Shown: in pieces, positions 55,321 to 64,000 of the stretch
How the letters are laid out: each line of letters begins with the position of its first letter
How positions within the stretch are numbered: position 1 is the first letter of the stretch
NCBI GenBank assembly: GCA_021648685.1
Contig: JAKISI010000006.1
Span: 1 to 64,000, forward strand
DNA from: Candidatus Polarisedimenticolaceae bacterium
Lineage (GTDB): Bacteria > Pseudomonadota > Gammaproteobacteria > Chromatiales > Chromatiaceae
Direction of reading: 5' to 3'
DNA length: 64,000 bases
Position numbers and translations under genes: made by a program
Notes under the pieces: generated by a model
Databases searched by the model: none
Told to the model about the DNA's origin: nothing
The model's input: the letters and a program-made list of their open reading frames with translations, nothing else

Positions 55321-56240
55321 CCACTTTGCTCCCCGGTGGTGATACGAACAAAGATCTGCTCCAGCCCCGGCTGCTCCGGGGCAAACTCCTCCAGCCCCCA
55401 GCCAGCCTGCACCAGTTGCTCAGCCAGTTGGCTGGCTATTAGATCCTTTTTTGTCTGCAGGCGGTATCGCCCCTGTGCCAACGATTCAGCAGAGCAGATA
55501 CCCGGCATAGCCATAATTGCAGCCAGTTCCGGCGCTTGAGTCAATCGAACCAGAAAACAGCCACCCGCCGGGCGGACGCCCTGTTTCAGGCTGGCAGCAT
55601 AGGCCTGCTCACCCTGGTGCAGAATCAAGACCCGGCTACAGATGGCCTGCACCTCTGGCAGGATATGGGTTGAGAGAATCACCCCCCGCTCACGACCCAG
55701 GTTACAGATCAGACTGCGGATCTCACGAATCTGGACAGGATCAAGCCCCACGGTCGGCTCATCCAGAATCACCACCATCGGATTGTGCACGATGGCCTGG
55801 GCGATGCCTACCCGCTGCTGATACCCCTTGGAGAGGTTACCAATAAGACGCTGACCCACCTCATCCAGTCCACAGCGGCCCCTGGCATCAGATACCGCCT
55901 CATCAACCGCCGCACCCGAGATACGGTGCAGCCGAGCGCAGTAACGCAGGTACTCATCCACCGTCAGCTCGGGATAGAGCGGTGGGTTCTCTGGCAGATA
56001 CCCCAAAGCACGCTTGGCCTGAATCGGGTCAGATTGCAGATCCACCCCATTGAGCCAGATCTGGCCTGCACTGGGGGCAAGGTTCCCAGCCAGCATGCGC
56101 AGGGTGCTGCTCTTGCCTGCGCCATTAGGGCCGAGCAGCCCCAGCACCTCACCCGGATAGAGCTCCAGCCCCAGATTCCGCACCGCACAATAATTGCCGT
56201 AGTAGCGGTACAGACCTTCAGTTTTTATCAATGGCTCCAT
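55317..56240 (-). CDS. GldA-like ABC transporter ATPase
   Basis: A 307 aa ATPase with Walker A GPNGAGKSS, signature LSKGYQQR, Walker B VVILDEPTVGLDP and the H-loop STHILPE, and a GldA-like C-terminal extension. It drives the permease encoded downstream. A 43 nt gap separates it from oxyR on the same strand, so co-transcription with oxyR is possible. Confidence 0.88.
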   Translation of the reverse strand: MEPLIKTEGLYRYYGNYCAVRNLGLELYPGEVLGLLGPNGAGKSSTLRMLAGNLAPSAGQIWLNGVDLQSDPIQAKRALGYLPENPPLYPELTVDEYLRYCARLHRISGAAVDEAVSDARGRCGLDEVGQRLIGNLSKGYQQRVGIAQAIVHNPMVVILDEPTVGLDPVQIREIRSLICNLGRERGVILSTHILPEVQAICSRVLILHQGEQAYAASLKQGVRPAGGCFLVRLTQAPELAAIMAMPGICSAESLAQGRYRLQTKKDLIASQLAEQLVQAGWGLEEFAPEQPGLEQIFVRITTGEQSG

Positions 56241-56283
56241 AAGAGGGAAAATACAGGGTTCGATAGGTGGACGGCAAGCCGGA

Positions 56284-57201
56284 TCAATCGCCTGTAGCGC
56301 AGGTCGCTGTCAGCGTCTCTCCCATGCACTTGGCCAAGAGATGAAGATCCTGCTTGCGGTAGAAACCAGGCCGCCAGACCAGGCTGATCTGGCGGTGTGG
56401 CCCGCGCTCTGAGAGCGGTCGGAAGCTGATACTGCTCTGTCTCATCCACTCTGAACCAATGGCCATCTCAGGAATAAAGGTGATGCCCTGACCACCGGCC
56501 ACCATCTGAATCAGCGTGTAGAGACTGGTGCCCTGAAAGACCGCACTGTAGCGCAGATTCTGCATCTGGCAGGCGGAGAGTGCATGATCGCGAAAACAGT
56601 GCCCCTCCTCCAGCAGCAGCAGCTCACCAGGGGGCAGCAGCCTGGAGGCGATCGAGCCACCAGTGCTCAATCTGTGGTTCTTTGGGAATGCCACCCAAAA
56701 ATCCTCCTCCCAAAAAACCTCACTTTCAAGAGCGCCAATATCATAGGGCAGCGCCAGGATGGCAGCATCCAGATCCCCGGTTGCCAGACGTTCCAGCAGG
56801 CGGGCGGTTTGATCCTCCAGCAAAAACAGCTCCAGTGCCGAGAAATGCTCTCGAATCCCAGGCAGTACCTGCGGCAACAGAAAAGGGCTGATCGTCGGTA
56901 TCACGCCCAGCCGCAGGCGACCGCTTAGCAGCCGGGCATCGGAGCGCGCGATATCAACCATTTCAGCCGATAGTTTCAGCAGCTGTCGGCTCTTCTCCAG
57001 CAGCTCCATCCCCAGCCGGGTAGGGATGACCTTGCGTTTGGTTCGTTCCAGCAGCTTTGCATCAAACAGCGCCTCCAGCTCCTGAATACCCGCACTCAGG
57101 GTCGATTGGGTGACAAAGCAGCGCTCAGCCGCCTTGCCAAAGTGGCGAAGCTCGATCACGGCAACCAGATATTGAAGCTGGCGAATGGTAGGCAGGTTCA
57201 T
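56284..57201 (-). CDS. oxyR: Peroxide-sensing LysR regulator OxyR
   Basis: A 305 aa LysR-family activator. The N-terminal helix-turn-helix (FGKAAERCFVTQSTLSAGIQELE) and the redox pair C202-x8-C211 (EEGHCFRDHALSACQ) identify OxyR, in which peroxide makes a disulfide between these two Cys. The ATG at 57201 gives the family length; the longer frame to 57279 is upstream sequence. It is divergent from the cytochrome c peroxidase and near catalase, its usual targets. Confidence 0.94.
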   Translation of the reverse strand: MNLPTIRQLQYLVAVIELRHFGKAAERCFVTQSTLSAGIQELEALFDAKLLERTKRKVIPTRLGMELLEKSRQLLKLSAEMVDIARSDARLLSGRLRLGVIPTISPFLLPQVLPGIREHFSALELFLLEDQTARLLERLATGDLDAAILALPYDIGALESEVFWEEDFWVAFPKNHRLSTGGSIASRLLPPGELLLLEEGHCFRDHALSACQMQNLRYSAVFQGTSLYTLIQMVAGGQGITFIPEMAIGSEWMRQSSISFRPLSERGPHRQISLVWRPGFYRKQDLHLLAKCMGETLTATCATGD

Positions 57202-57233
57202 TAATCGGAAATATCGAATATAAAAATACAAAA

Positions 57234-57250
57234 AATCAATTAGATTGATT
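57234..57250. promoter_or_regulatory. LysR-type palindrome, candidate OxyR site
   Basis: AATCAAT-TAG-ATTGATT is a perfect inverted repeat in the 132 bp divergent gap between oxyR and the peroxidase gene, of the kind bound by LysR proteins. It does not match the extended OxyR ATAG/CTAT consensus closely, so autoregulation is a suggestion. Confidence 0.5.
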
Positions 57251-57333
57251 ATGCCGTAACTATTAGTATCCATCCACACTTAGCAGGCTAAAATAAAATC
57301 AACTTTTCACAACCCCCTCCAAAGGAGACGAAG

Positions 57334-58338
57334 ATGAAACACAGAAGACTGACCGCTATAGGTTGCGCATTGGCTGTTGCCACAGGGATGTCCGCAGCAT
57401 GGGCAGCGCCTAAAAACGAACCTATTCAACCCATTGCCCCGGTTAAAGAGATCAACCTGGCCATGGCAGAATTGGGCAAAAAGCTCTTTTTTGATCCCCG
57501 CCTCTCCAAATCAGGCTTTATCTCCTGCAACTCCTGTCACAACCTGAGCATGGGTGGCACAGACAATATCAAGACCTCCATCGGCCACAACTGGAATCAA
57601 GGCCCGATCAACTCACCCACCGTGCTTAACTCCAGCCTCAGTCTGGCTCAGTTCTGGGATGGCCGGGCAAAGGATCTGCATGAGCAGGCCGGCGGCCCCA
57701 TTGCCAATCCCGGAGAGATGGCCTTCACTCATGAGCTTGCAGTGGATGTGCTGCAATCCATTCCAGGTTATGTTGTTGAGTACCAGCAGGTATTCGGAAC
57801 GGACAAGATTGACATCGACGGCGTAACCAAAGCCATCGCAACCTTTGAAGAGACCCTGGTCACCCCGAACTCACGCTTTGATCAATGGCTGTTAGGGGAT
57901 GACAATGCGCTAAGCAGTGTTGAGCTGGAAGGTTACCAGCTGTTCAAGCAGAGCGGTTGTGTCGCCTGTCACAATGGCCCGGCAGTCGGCGGCACCTCTT
58001 ATCAGAAGATGGGCGTGGTCGCACCCTATAAAACAGCCAACAAGGCGGAAGGCCGGTTTGCGGTAACCGGTAAGGATGCCGATCGCTTCAAGTTCAAGGT
58101 TCCGACACTGCGTAATATTGAACTGACCTACCCCTATTTCCATGATGGTGAGGCCGCTACATTGACAGAAGCGGTCGATGTCATGGGTCGCCTGCAACTG
58201 GGGAAAACATTTACGGATGGAGAGAACGCAAAGATTGTCGCCTTTCTGAAGAGCCTTACCGGTGAGCAGCCATCCTTCATGCTGCCGATCCTGCCGCCAT
58301 CTTCTGATGCGACACCGCCACCAGTACCGTTCAAATAA
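57334..58338 (+). CDS. Dihaem cytochrome c peroxidase
   Basis: A 334 aa periplasmic enzyme that reduces hydrogen peroxide with cytochrome c. A signal peptide (to about residue 24), a first haem motif C65-x2-C68-H69 and a second C209-x2-C212-H213 are present, with the intervening GPIANPGEMA region typical of MauG/CcpA relatives. The C-terminus is Pro-rich. AAGGAG precedes the ATG. It is divergent from oxyR. MauG-like oxidation of another substrate cannot be excluded by eye. Confidence 0.92.
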   Translation: MKHRRLTAIGCALAVATGMSAAWAAPKNEPIQPIAPVKEINLAMAELGKKLFFDPRLSKSGFISCNSCHNLSMGGTDNIKTSIGHNWNQGPINSPTVLNSSLSLAQFWDGRAKDLHEQAGGPIANPGEMAFTHELAVDVLQSIPGYVVEYQQVFGTDKIDIDGVTKAIATFEETLVTPNSRFDQWLLGDDNALSSVELEGYQLFKQSGCVACHNGPAVGGTSYQKMGVVAPYKTANKAEGRFAVTGKDADRFKFKVPTLRNIELTYPYFHDGEAATLTEAVDVMGRLQLGKTFTDGENAKIVAFLKSLTGEQPSFMLPILPPSSDATPPPVPFK

Positions 58339-58361
58339 CATACGGTAGCTACAGCGCAACC

Positions 58362-58391
58362 GTGCTGGCCTGCTGTAATGCAGGCCAGCAC
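58362..58391 (+). terminator. Hairpin after the peroxidase gene
   Basis: A perfect 12 bp stem (GTGCTGGCCTGC with GCAGGCCAGCAC) with a 6 nt loop lies 24 nt past the stop. No T-run follows, so it may be a Rho-dependent or stability structure. The rest of the 262 bp gap to katA has no gene. Confidence 0.55.
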
Positions 58392-58600
58392 TCTGAGGGC
58401 AATCTGGAGGTTTTCGGCTTCCATTATCTACCGTGCCCCCAGAGTCCATGTAACAAAATAGCCAATGCTTTTTGAATAATCTGCCATAGTCAAAGAGTCA
58501 TTGTGGTGCTGGATTTAGGCACAACAAGATTAAAAGCAAAGATATTGATCTGCATAACTGTGAGTCAAGCTTTCCAACATCTTTAACTGAGAATTGTGAA

Positions 58601-60055
58601 ATGACCAAAAAACAGGGTTTAACTTCAGCAAACGGGGCACCAGTTGCCGACAATCAAAACATAATGACTGCAGGGGCTCGTGGCCCTGCACTGCTACAGG
58701 ATGTATGGTTTTTAGAGAAGCTGGCGCACTTTGACCGTGAGGTCATTCCTGAGCGCAGAATGCATGCAAAGGGCTCTGCCGCCTACGGCACCTTCACCGT
58801 TACACACGATATAAGCCCGTATACAAAGGCCAGTCTTTTCTCTGAGGTTGGCAAAAAAACCGATCTGTTTCTACGTTTTTCTACCGTGGCCGGAGAGCGA
58901 GGCGCTGCTGATGCAGAACGCGACATCCGGGGCTTTGCGGTCAAATTCTATACCGAAGAGGGCAACTGGGATCTGGTCGGCAACAACACGCCGGTTTTCT
59001 TCCTGCGTGACCCACTAAAATTCCCTGACTTAAACCACGCCGTCAAGCGCGACCCTCGTACCAATCTCCGAAGCGCCGATAATAATTGGGATTTCTGGAC
59101 ACTGCTGCCGGAGGCGCTGCATCAAATCACCATTGTGATGAGTGATCGTGGCATCCCCAAATCCTATCGACACATGCATGGTTTTGGCAGCCATACATTC
59201 AGCCTTATCAATGCCAAAAATGAACGCTTTTGGGTCAAGTTTCACTTCAAGTGCATGCAGGGCATTGAAAACCTGACGGACCAGGAGTCTGCCGAACTGA
59301 TCAGTCAGGATCGTGAAAGCTCACAAAGAGACCTGTACGAAAGCATCGAGAATGGCGACTTCCCCCGCTGGGAACTCAAGGTGCAGGTGATGCCAGAGGC
59401 AGAGGCCAATAGCTATCACATCAACCCGTTTGATCTAACCAAGGTCTGGCCGCACGCTGATTACCCTTTGATGGATGTGGGCGTGCTGGAGCTCAACCGC
59501 AACCCTGACAACTACTTTGCGGAGGTCGAGCAGTCCGCATTTAACCCGGCAAATATTGTACCTGGCATTGGTTTCTCTCCCGATAAAATGCTGCAGGGCC
59601 GTCTCTTCTCCTATGGTGATGCACAGCGTTACAGACTGGGGGTTAACCATGCCCATATCCCTGTAAACGCACCTCGTTGCCCTGTGCATGGTTATCACCG
59701 TGATGGCGCCATGCGTGTTGATGGTAACTACGGCAGCACCAAAGGGTATGAGCCAAACAGCCTGAATGAGTGGCAAGAGCAGCCGGATTTCAAAGAGCCG
59801 CCACTGGCAACAGAGGGCGCAGCCGACCACTGGGATCACCGTGAAGATGATGACTACTACTCCCAGCCAGGTGATCTGTTCCGACTGATGAGTCCAGAGC
59901 AACAGCAGCTGTTATTTGATAATACTGCCCGCTCAGTAGGTGGTGCCTCCATTCAGATTCAGAAACGCCATATCAGTAACTGCTTAAAGGCAGACCCAGA
60001 TTACGGCAAAGGTGTAGCTGCCGCACTGGGGATTGCTTTAAATGAGATAGGTTAA
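58601..60055 (+). CDS. katA: Monofunctional catalase
   Basis: A 484 aa small-subunit haem catalase that decomposes hydrogen peroxide. The distal H55 lies in the [13 protein letters not shown] segment. The [19 protein letters not shown] core and the proximal Tyr in [14 protein letters not shown] (about residue 339) are present. It follows the oxyR-peroxidase pair and is probably part of the same peroxide response. Confidence 0.95.
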   Translation: MTKKQGLTSANGAPVADNQNIMTAGARGPALLQDVWFLEKLAHFDREVIPERRMHAKGSAAYGTFTVTHDISPYTKASLFSEVGKKTDLFLRFSTVAGERGAADAERDIRGFAVKFYTEEGNWDLVGNNTPVFFLRDPLKFPDLNHAVKRDPRTNLRSADNNWDFWTLLPEALHQITIVMSDRGIPKSYRHMHGFGSHTFSLINAKNERFWVKFHFKCMQGIENLTDQESAELISQDRESSQRDLYESIENGDFPRWELKVQVMPEAEANSYHINPFDLTKVWPHADYPLMDVGVLELNRNPDNYFAEVEQSAFNPANIVPGIGFSPDKMLQGRLFSYGDAQRYRLGVNHAHIPVNAPRCPVHGYHRDGAMRVDGNYGSTKGYEPNSLNEWQEQPDFKEPPLATEGAADHWDHREDDDYYSQPGDLFRLMSPEQQQLLFDNTARSVGGASIQIQKRHISNCLKADPDYGKGVAAALGIALNEIG

Positions 60056-60166
60056 TCCATTGATTTGGATCTGCTGACCTCCAGTGCCGCGAAGGCTCTC
60101 TTCGGGCACTGGTGGCAGCTGTGGCCGCTCTGCTCATCTTGCTGCAGAACCCAATGAGGCCTGATC

Positions 60167-61213
60167 TTACCGGATACGTTTTGCTTTTCTTATGGCCTGC
60201 TCCGGTGTAAGTTCAGCCACTTTGATAAGTGCATCTTCGGTACGTTGGCGGAGATTGAGCCTGCCACTGCCGTTTTCCCAGTTGGCCACCGCAGGTGGGC
60301 TTACACCGACCAGCCTGGCAAACTGCGATCTGTTCATCTTGAACCGCTTGCGCAGCCTGGCTACCGCTGCTGCTGTCGGGGTGAATGCTCTGCTCTTTTT
60401 CTTCGCAGCAACCGTTTTTTTATTCGACACCGCCACCTGTTTCCTGGCTGCTTTCTTACTGGTTTTTTTGCTGACAACCTTCTTTCTGCGGAGAGGCTTC
60501 TCTTCCATATCCACACCAAACAGGTCGGAAAGATCAGCCTCGGCCAGCCGCCGCTGTTTTCCCTTTCCTGCAGTGGCTCTCTCTATATCCAGCTCTGCCG
60601 ATATCAGCTCTTCATGATCCACATTGCGCAGCAGAAAAAGCAGCTCCGGCTGATGATCCAGTCTGGCACCTACGCCATACAGGACGGCGGCGATATGTTT
60701 GCACATCTCGGCCCAGTCCGGGCAGTCACAGGCGAGCTTGATCTCACTGGGTTTGGGGAATAGCCCGCTGTCTTGATCGGTCACTATCTCCATGACGTTA
60801 TCGGAAAAACGTCCCTGCAACAGCTCCAGCATGGAGCCGATCTGCCCGGCGCACTCTTTACGCAGGCTTTTCCACTTGCTTGCAGAAAGCGGGCTGATGT
60901 TAATATTGATGTTGTAGAGTGATGAGCCACTGACAATGGCCTCGATCTTGCCTTTAGAGATAGCCAGATGGCAGACTGAGCCATTACGCACATAGGTTCG
61001 CCCCCTTGGCAGGCGATTCTCGTAATCACTGAATTTCTCCAGGTGTTTGCACCAGGCTTCACCCCAGAAGGTGCGGGCGATCTTCCGCCCCTGAACCTCA
61101 ATGGGTTCGATTTTCTTCCCTTTCTTTGCCAGCTTTTTCATCTCTTTGGCCGCCTTGGCGCGCCGTTTTGCAACCGACACGTAGGGAGCATATCCACCAT
61201 AGCCATAACTCAT
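60167..61213 (-). CDS. SWIM zinc finger and XRE-type HTH protein
   Basis: A 348 aa protein. Its central SWIM domain has the CxCx(n)CxH motif (CDCPDWAEMCKH, about residue 163). A Lys/Arg-rich linker follows (about 240-280), then a C-terminal XRE-like helix-turn-helix (about 288-330; MNRSQFARLVGVSPPAVANWE). SWIM proteins frequently accompany bacterial SNF2 ATPases; here the two genes are 13 nt apart. The basic linker and HTH imply DNA binding and target recognition for the helicase. It could also act as a regulator. No enzyme motif is seen. Confidence 0.85.
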   Translation of the reverse strand: MSYGYGGYAPYVSVAKRRAKAAKEMKKLAKKGKKIEPIEVQGRKIARTFWGEAWCKHLEKFSDYENRLPRGRTYVRNGSVCHLAISKGKIEAIVSGSSLYNININISPLSASKWKSLRKECAGQIGSMLELLQGRFSDNVMEIVTDQDSGLFPKPSEIKLACDCPDWAEMCKHIAAVLYGVGARLDHQPELLFLLRNVDHEELISAELDIERATAGKGKQRRLAEADLSDLFGVDMEEKPLRRKKVVSKKTSKKAARKQVAVSNKKTVAAKKKSRAFTPTAAAVARLRKRFKMNRSQFARLVGVSPPAVANWENGSGRLNLRQRTEDALIKVAELTPEQAIRKAKRIR

Positions 61214-61226
61214 GTTGTTTCACCTG

Positions 61227-63914
61227 TCACACTTGGGTTCTCTCAATGTCGAGTGACACCAGATTAAGCAGTGCCTGGTCATCCATCTCGGTAAGCAGTG
61301 TTTCTGCGCCTCCTTCCAGCAGGTCATTGGCCAGGGCCATCTTTTCGCTGATCAAGGCGTCTATCTTCTCTTCTACCGTGCCCTGGCAGATGAATTTGTG
61401 CACCAGTACGTTTTTCTTCTGGCCAATACGAAAAGCACGATCTGTGGCCTGGTTTTCTACCGCCGGGTTCCACCAGCGATCAAAGTGGATGACATGGGAG
61501 GCCTGGGTCAGGTTGAGGCCGGTCCCTCCCGCCTTGAGCGATAGAATGAAAAAGGGTGGCCCCTCTTCATGCTGGAACCGTTCCACCAGTTTTTGCCGCT
61601 GCTTAACGGCAGTGCCGCCATGCAGCACCAGGCCGGGCTGGCCAAACTGCTGCGCCAGAAAACCGGCCAGTGGCGCTGTCATTTCACGAAACTGGGTAAA
61701 TACCAGTAACTTTTCCTGGCGTGAGGCGATCTCTTCGCAGAGTTCAGCCAGACGCTGAAATTTCCCGCTCTTTTTCGGATCATACTCAACATCCCCCAGC
61801 AGTTGTGAGGGGTGATTGCAGATCTGCTTGAAGCGCATCAGGTAGGAGAGCACCAGACCCCGACGCTTTATGCCATCAAGGTTCTCAATGGCTTGTGCCA
61901 TCTGGGTGACGGCCTGCTGGTATTGCGCTGCCTGGACCTTGCTCAGTCCACAGTAGGCGGGAACTTCCGTCTTCTCCGGCAGGTCGCTGATGATGGAGCG
62001 ATCGGTCTTGAGGCGGCGCAGAATATAGGGGCTGACCAGATTGCGCAGTGGTGCATATTGATCACTCTCCCGTGCCGAGAGCGATTTCACAAATCCCTTG
62101 AATCGCGTGGCAGACCCCAGCAGGCCGGGGTTTAGAAAATCGAACAGCGACCAGAGATCGGAGAGCCGATTCTCCACTGGCGTACCGGTCAGGGCGATAC
62201 GGGATTCGGCCTGAAGTCTTTTTACCGCCTTGCTCTGCCGGGCAGTCGGATTTTTGATCGCCTGGGCCTCATCCAGCACCAGCAGCCGCCACTTCTGTTG
62301 TTGCAGCCACTCCTGGCGCATGAGAGTGCCATAGGTGGTCAGCACCAGATCGACACCCTGCAAGGTATCAGGCGTATCTGCCAGGGCATCCAATGCTTTT
62401 TTGCTGAGCTGGGAGCTGTGTATGAAGAGGCAGCGCAGGGAGGGGGCGAACTGCTCAAGCTCCGCTTTCCAGTTGCCAATCAGCGAGGCGGGCAGCACCA
62501 GCAGGGAGGGTTTGTCACTCCGCCTCTTTTTCAGTGCCAGCAGCAGTGAGATGACCTGCATGGTCTTTCCCAGCCCCATGTCATCCGCCAGACAGGCACC
62601 CAAACCGAGTTGGGAGAGCAGCCACAACCAGTTCACACCCGTCTGCTGATAGGGGCGAAGGGTCGCTTTGAGCGCCTTGCCCGGATTGATGGCCTTCGCC
62701 TGATCGGGGGAGCGCAATGCCTCCAGCTGTGAGGCCAGCCACTTGCCGGGCTGCACAAAAGACCACTCCTGACTCTCTTCCAGGGCATCCTTCTTCAGAT
62801 CGGCCGGGGCTCCTGCCAGCAGCCGCATCCCTTCGGCAAAGGTGAGTCCACCGTTGGCCGTCTCTGCCTCCACCACCTCCCAGTGAGCCAGAGCCTGGCT
62901 TAGCTTCTCCTGATCCACTTCAACCCACTGCCCTTTCATAAAAACAAGGCCATCACCTGCGGCCAGCAGTTTTTTCAGGTCGGTTTTGCTGAGTGGCTCC
63001 TCTCCCAGGGCGACATGCAGTTTGAAATCCAACAGTGAATCACTGTTGAGACTGTTTTTCTTTCTCTCACCAATGGTGATGCCAGCACGCGGTCTTGCTC
63101 TTTTTTTCCACCAGTCAGGCAGCCGAACCACCAGGCCGCACTGCTCGTACTGTGGCGCATCTTTAAGAAATGCATAGGCCTCCCCCGGTGACCAGGCCAG
63201 AGGGTGATAGATGTCACCGGTTTCCACCAGATCCTTGATCACGGGGCTGGATTCCGCTGCGAGTTGCACTGGCGAAAGCAGGCGGATCAACGCCTTTTTG
63301 TTCTTTGCACCGGCGTACTCCTGCAGGGCACGGCTGAGGGGCTGATGACGAATATGGCCCTGCTCTGAGAGTTCAGGGGCGTAGGTTGCCATAAAGGCAA
63401 AAGGATAGTCGGGGTCATCTTTATTCTCTGCCAGATGGAAGCAGACGCGGCCTACCTGATGCCACTGTGGTGCCTTTTTGGCGAGTAGCGTATCAAGCCC
63501 TCCGGCCGTTTTTATCTGTTCACATACCCAACGGTCCAGCAGGGATCGAATATCCTGTAGCACCGGTGCAGAGAGATATTCAGCACCACGCATAGGCGGC
63601 ACACTCAGGAGCAACGGCATGGTTTCTGTGGCACTGAACGGCTCGACAGGTTCAGGTTGTTGCGGATCTGCCTGCGGCAGCAGGCAGCGTTCACTCAGAT
63701 ATCTGCAGGCAAAGCTGCGCCAGTATTGCAGCGATGGGGAGAGGTCAGCACCACCTTTTCTGGCTGCCAGGACAAACAGGCCTTCGCCCACACTGCGTGC
63801 AAATGCCTTGCCGATGGAGGCAGGGTGAGCGGTTTCACCTGTTGCACTGTCCGCTGTTGACGGGAAGCAGTGCAGATGTCCCGAAGGGAGCAGCCCCAGG
63901 TCAAAAGTGTTCAT
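61227..63914 (-). CDS. SNF2-family DNA helicase/translocase
   Basis: An 895 aa ATPase of the SWI2/SNF2 superfamily. An N-terminal region of unknown fold and a SNF2-associated domain (about 315-365) precede the ATPase core. The core has Walker A DDMGLGKT near 445, DEAQ near 547, and C-terminal helicase motifs LVFTQF and GGTGLNLTQ near 796, with the final HFDRWWNPAVENQA. The ATG at 63914 is chosen for its AGGA 8 nt upstream. Its start overlaps the tail of another gene by 14 nt. Such proteins remodel protein-DNA complexes or translocate DNA; the substrate is unknown. Confidence 0.93.
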   Translation of the reverse strand: MNTFDLGLLPSGHLHCFPSTADSATGETAHPASIGKAFARSVGEGLFVLAARKGGADLSPSLQYWRSFACRYLSERCLLPQADPQQPEPVEPFSATETMPLLLSVPPMRGAEYLSAPVLQDIRSLLDRWVCEQIKTAGGLDTLLAKKAPQWHQVGRVCFHLAENKDDPDYPFAFMATYAPELSEQGHIRHQPLSRALQEYAGAKNKKALIRLLSPVQLAAESSPVIKDLVETGDIYHPLAWSPGEAYAFLKDAPQYEQCGLVVRLPDWWKKRARPRAGITIGERKKNSLNSDSLLDFKLHVALGEEPLSKTDLKKLLAAGDGLVFMKGQWVEVDQEKLSQALAHWEVVEAETANGGLTFAEGMRLLAGAPADLKKDALEESQEWSFVQPGKWLASQLEALRSPDQAKAINPGKALKATLRPYQQTGVNWLWLLSQLGLGACLADDMGLGKTMQVISLLLALKKRRSDKPSLLVLPASLIGNWKAELEQFAPSLRCLFIHSSQLSKKALDALADTPDTLQGVDLVLTTYGTLMRQEWLQQQKWRLLVLDEAQAIKNPTARQSKAVKRLQAESRIALTGTPVENRLSDLWSLFDFLNPGLLGSATRFKGFVKSLSARESDQYAPLRNLVSPYILRRLKTDRSIISDLPEKTEVPAYCGLSKVQAAQYQQAVTQMAQAIENLDGIKRRGLVLSYLMRFKQICNHPSQLLGDVEYDPKKSGKFQRLAELCEEIASRQEKLLVFTQFREMTAPLAGFLAQQFGQPGLVLHGGTAVKQRQKLVERFQHEEGPPFFILSLKAGGTGLNLTQASHVIHFDRWWNPAVENQATDRAFRIGQKKNVLVHKFICQGTVEEKIDALISEKMALANDLLEGGAETLLTEMDDQALLNLVSLDIERTQV

Positions 63915-63999
63915 CAGCATATTCCTGCTTAAAGTATCTCTTGATCCTGTTTGCAAGCCGCTCTACATGCTTCTGATGGAATTTGTTGAAGCCGTGATA
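63901..63999 (-). CDS. Partial gene at the right edge, C-terminus only
   Basis: An open minus-strand frame enters from beyond the window and ends with TGA at 63901-63903, inside the first codons of the helicase gene. Thirty-two codons are visible, encoding a His- and Lys-rich tail (...RLANRIKRYFKQEYADEHF). The 14 nt overlap with the helicase start implies translational coupling, so this unknown protein is probably part of the same operon. Identity cannot be assigned from the tail. Confidence 0.55.
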   Translation of the reverse strand, partial: YHGFNKFHQKHVERLANRIKRYFKQEYADEHF

Positions 64000-64000
64000 C

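Noticed and set aside
1-64000. tRNA, rRNA and CRISPR arrays
   Set aside because: No cloverleaf-like, ribosomal or regularly spaced repeat-spacer pattern was recognised on reading the gaps.

Overview
The window reads as a contiguous piece of a gammaproteobacterial chromosome, densely coded on both strands. Gene content and orders point there: nrdR-ribD-ribE-ribBA-ribH-nusB-thiL-pgpA, metX-metW, argA, recG beside yjbQ, DUF3581, and a MutM/DUF4340/Gld-type ABC cluster. A siroheme sulfite/nitrite reductase, a rhodanese-containing regulator, and a cytochrome b fused to ferredoxin and MvhD-like domains are compatible with a sulfur-oxidising lifestyle. That assignment is inference. No rRNA, tRNA, CRISPR array, transposase or phage gene was recognised.

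Layout. 1-452: a 194 bp repeat and a REP-like hairpin. 453-5721: acetolactate synthase large subunit, siroheme reductase, a Crp-family regulator, a 160 bp imperfect palindrome and a small DUF2892 membrane protein. 5998-14790: a phosphate-starvation block with an OprO/P-type porin, a choice-of-anchor I lipoprotein, then pstS-pstC-pstA-pstB-phoU. The porin and pstS each have a PhoB-box-like array with an 11 bp period. 14791-15254: an inverted partial repeat, then the second 194 bp copy, which ends 16 bp before a receiver/histidine-kinase fusion gene. 16463-23419 (minus strand): ilvD, a small unknown gene, dusA, then a two-gene unit of a dual cyclic-nucleotide-domain/rhodanese/coiled-coil protein and the cytochrome b-ferredoxin-MvhD fusion. 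23570-32305 (minus): glyA and a long nrdR-to-pgpA operon carrying an unexpected membrane glycosyltransferase-like gene between ribD and ribE.

32362-43242: DUF3581, a CDF-like membrane protein without its metal-binding Asp residues, a PAS-kinase plus receiver-PAS-GGDEF pair, argA, argE, recG, yjbQ, a Pmp3-like peptide and a DUF2959 lipoprotein. 43284-51698: a DUF4124 protein, TauE/SafE permease, pyrE, AmpG-like MFS, metW, metX, a dynamin-like GTPase and a PilZ protein. 51897-56240: the MutM/DUF4340/Gld-type ABC operon. 56284-60055: oxyR divergent from a dihaem cytochrome c peroxidase, followed by catalase. 60167-64000: a SNF2 helicase operon with a SWIM-zinc-finger/HTH partner and the tail of a third overlapping gene at the right edge.

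The strongest candidates for something unusual are the cyclic-nucleotide/rhodanese plus cytochrome b-ferredoxin-MvhD pair, the SNF2/SWIM-HTH operon, and the repeat family that brackets the ilvB-phoU block. Functions rest on motif recognition from the translated sequence. No database search was run.
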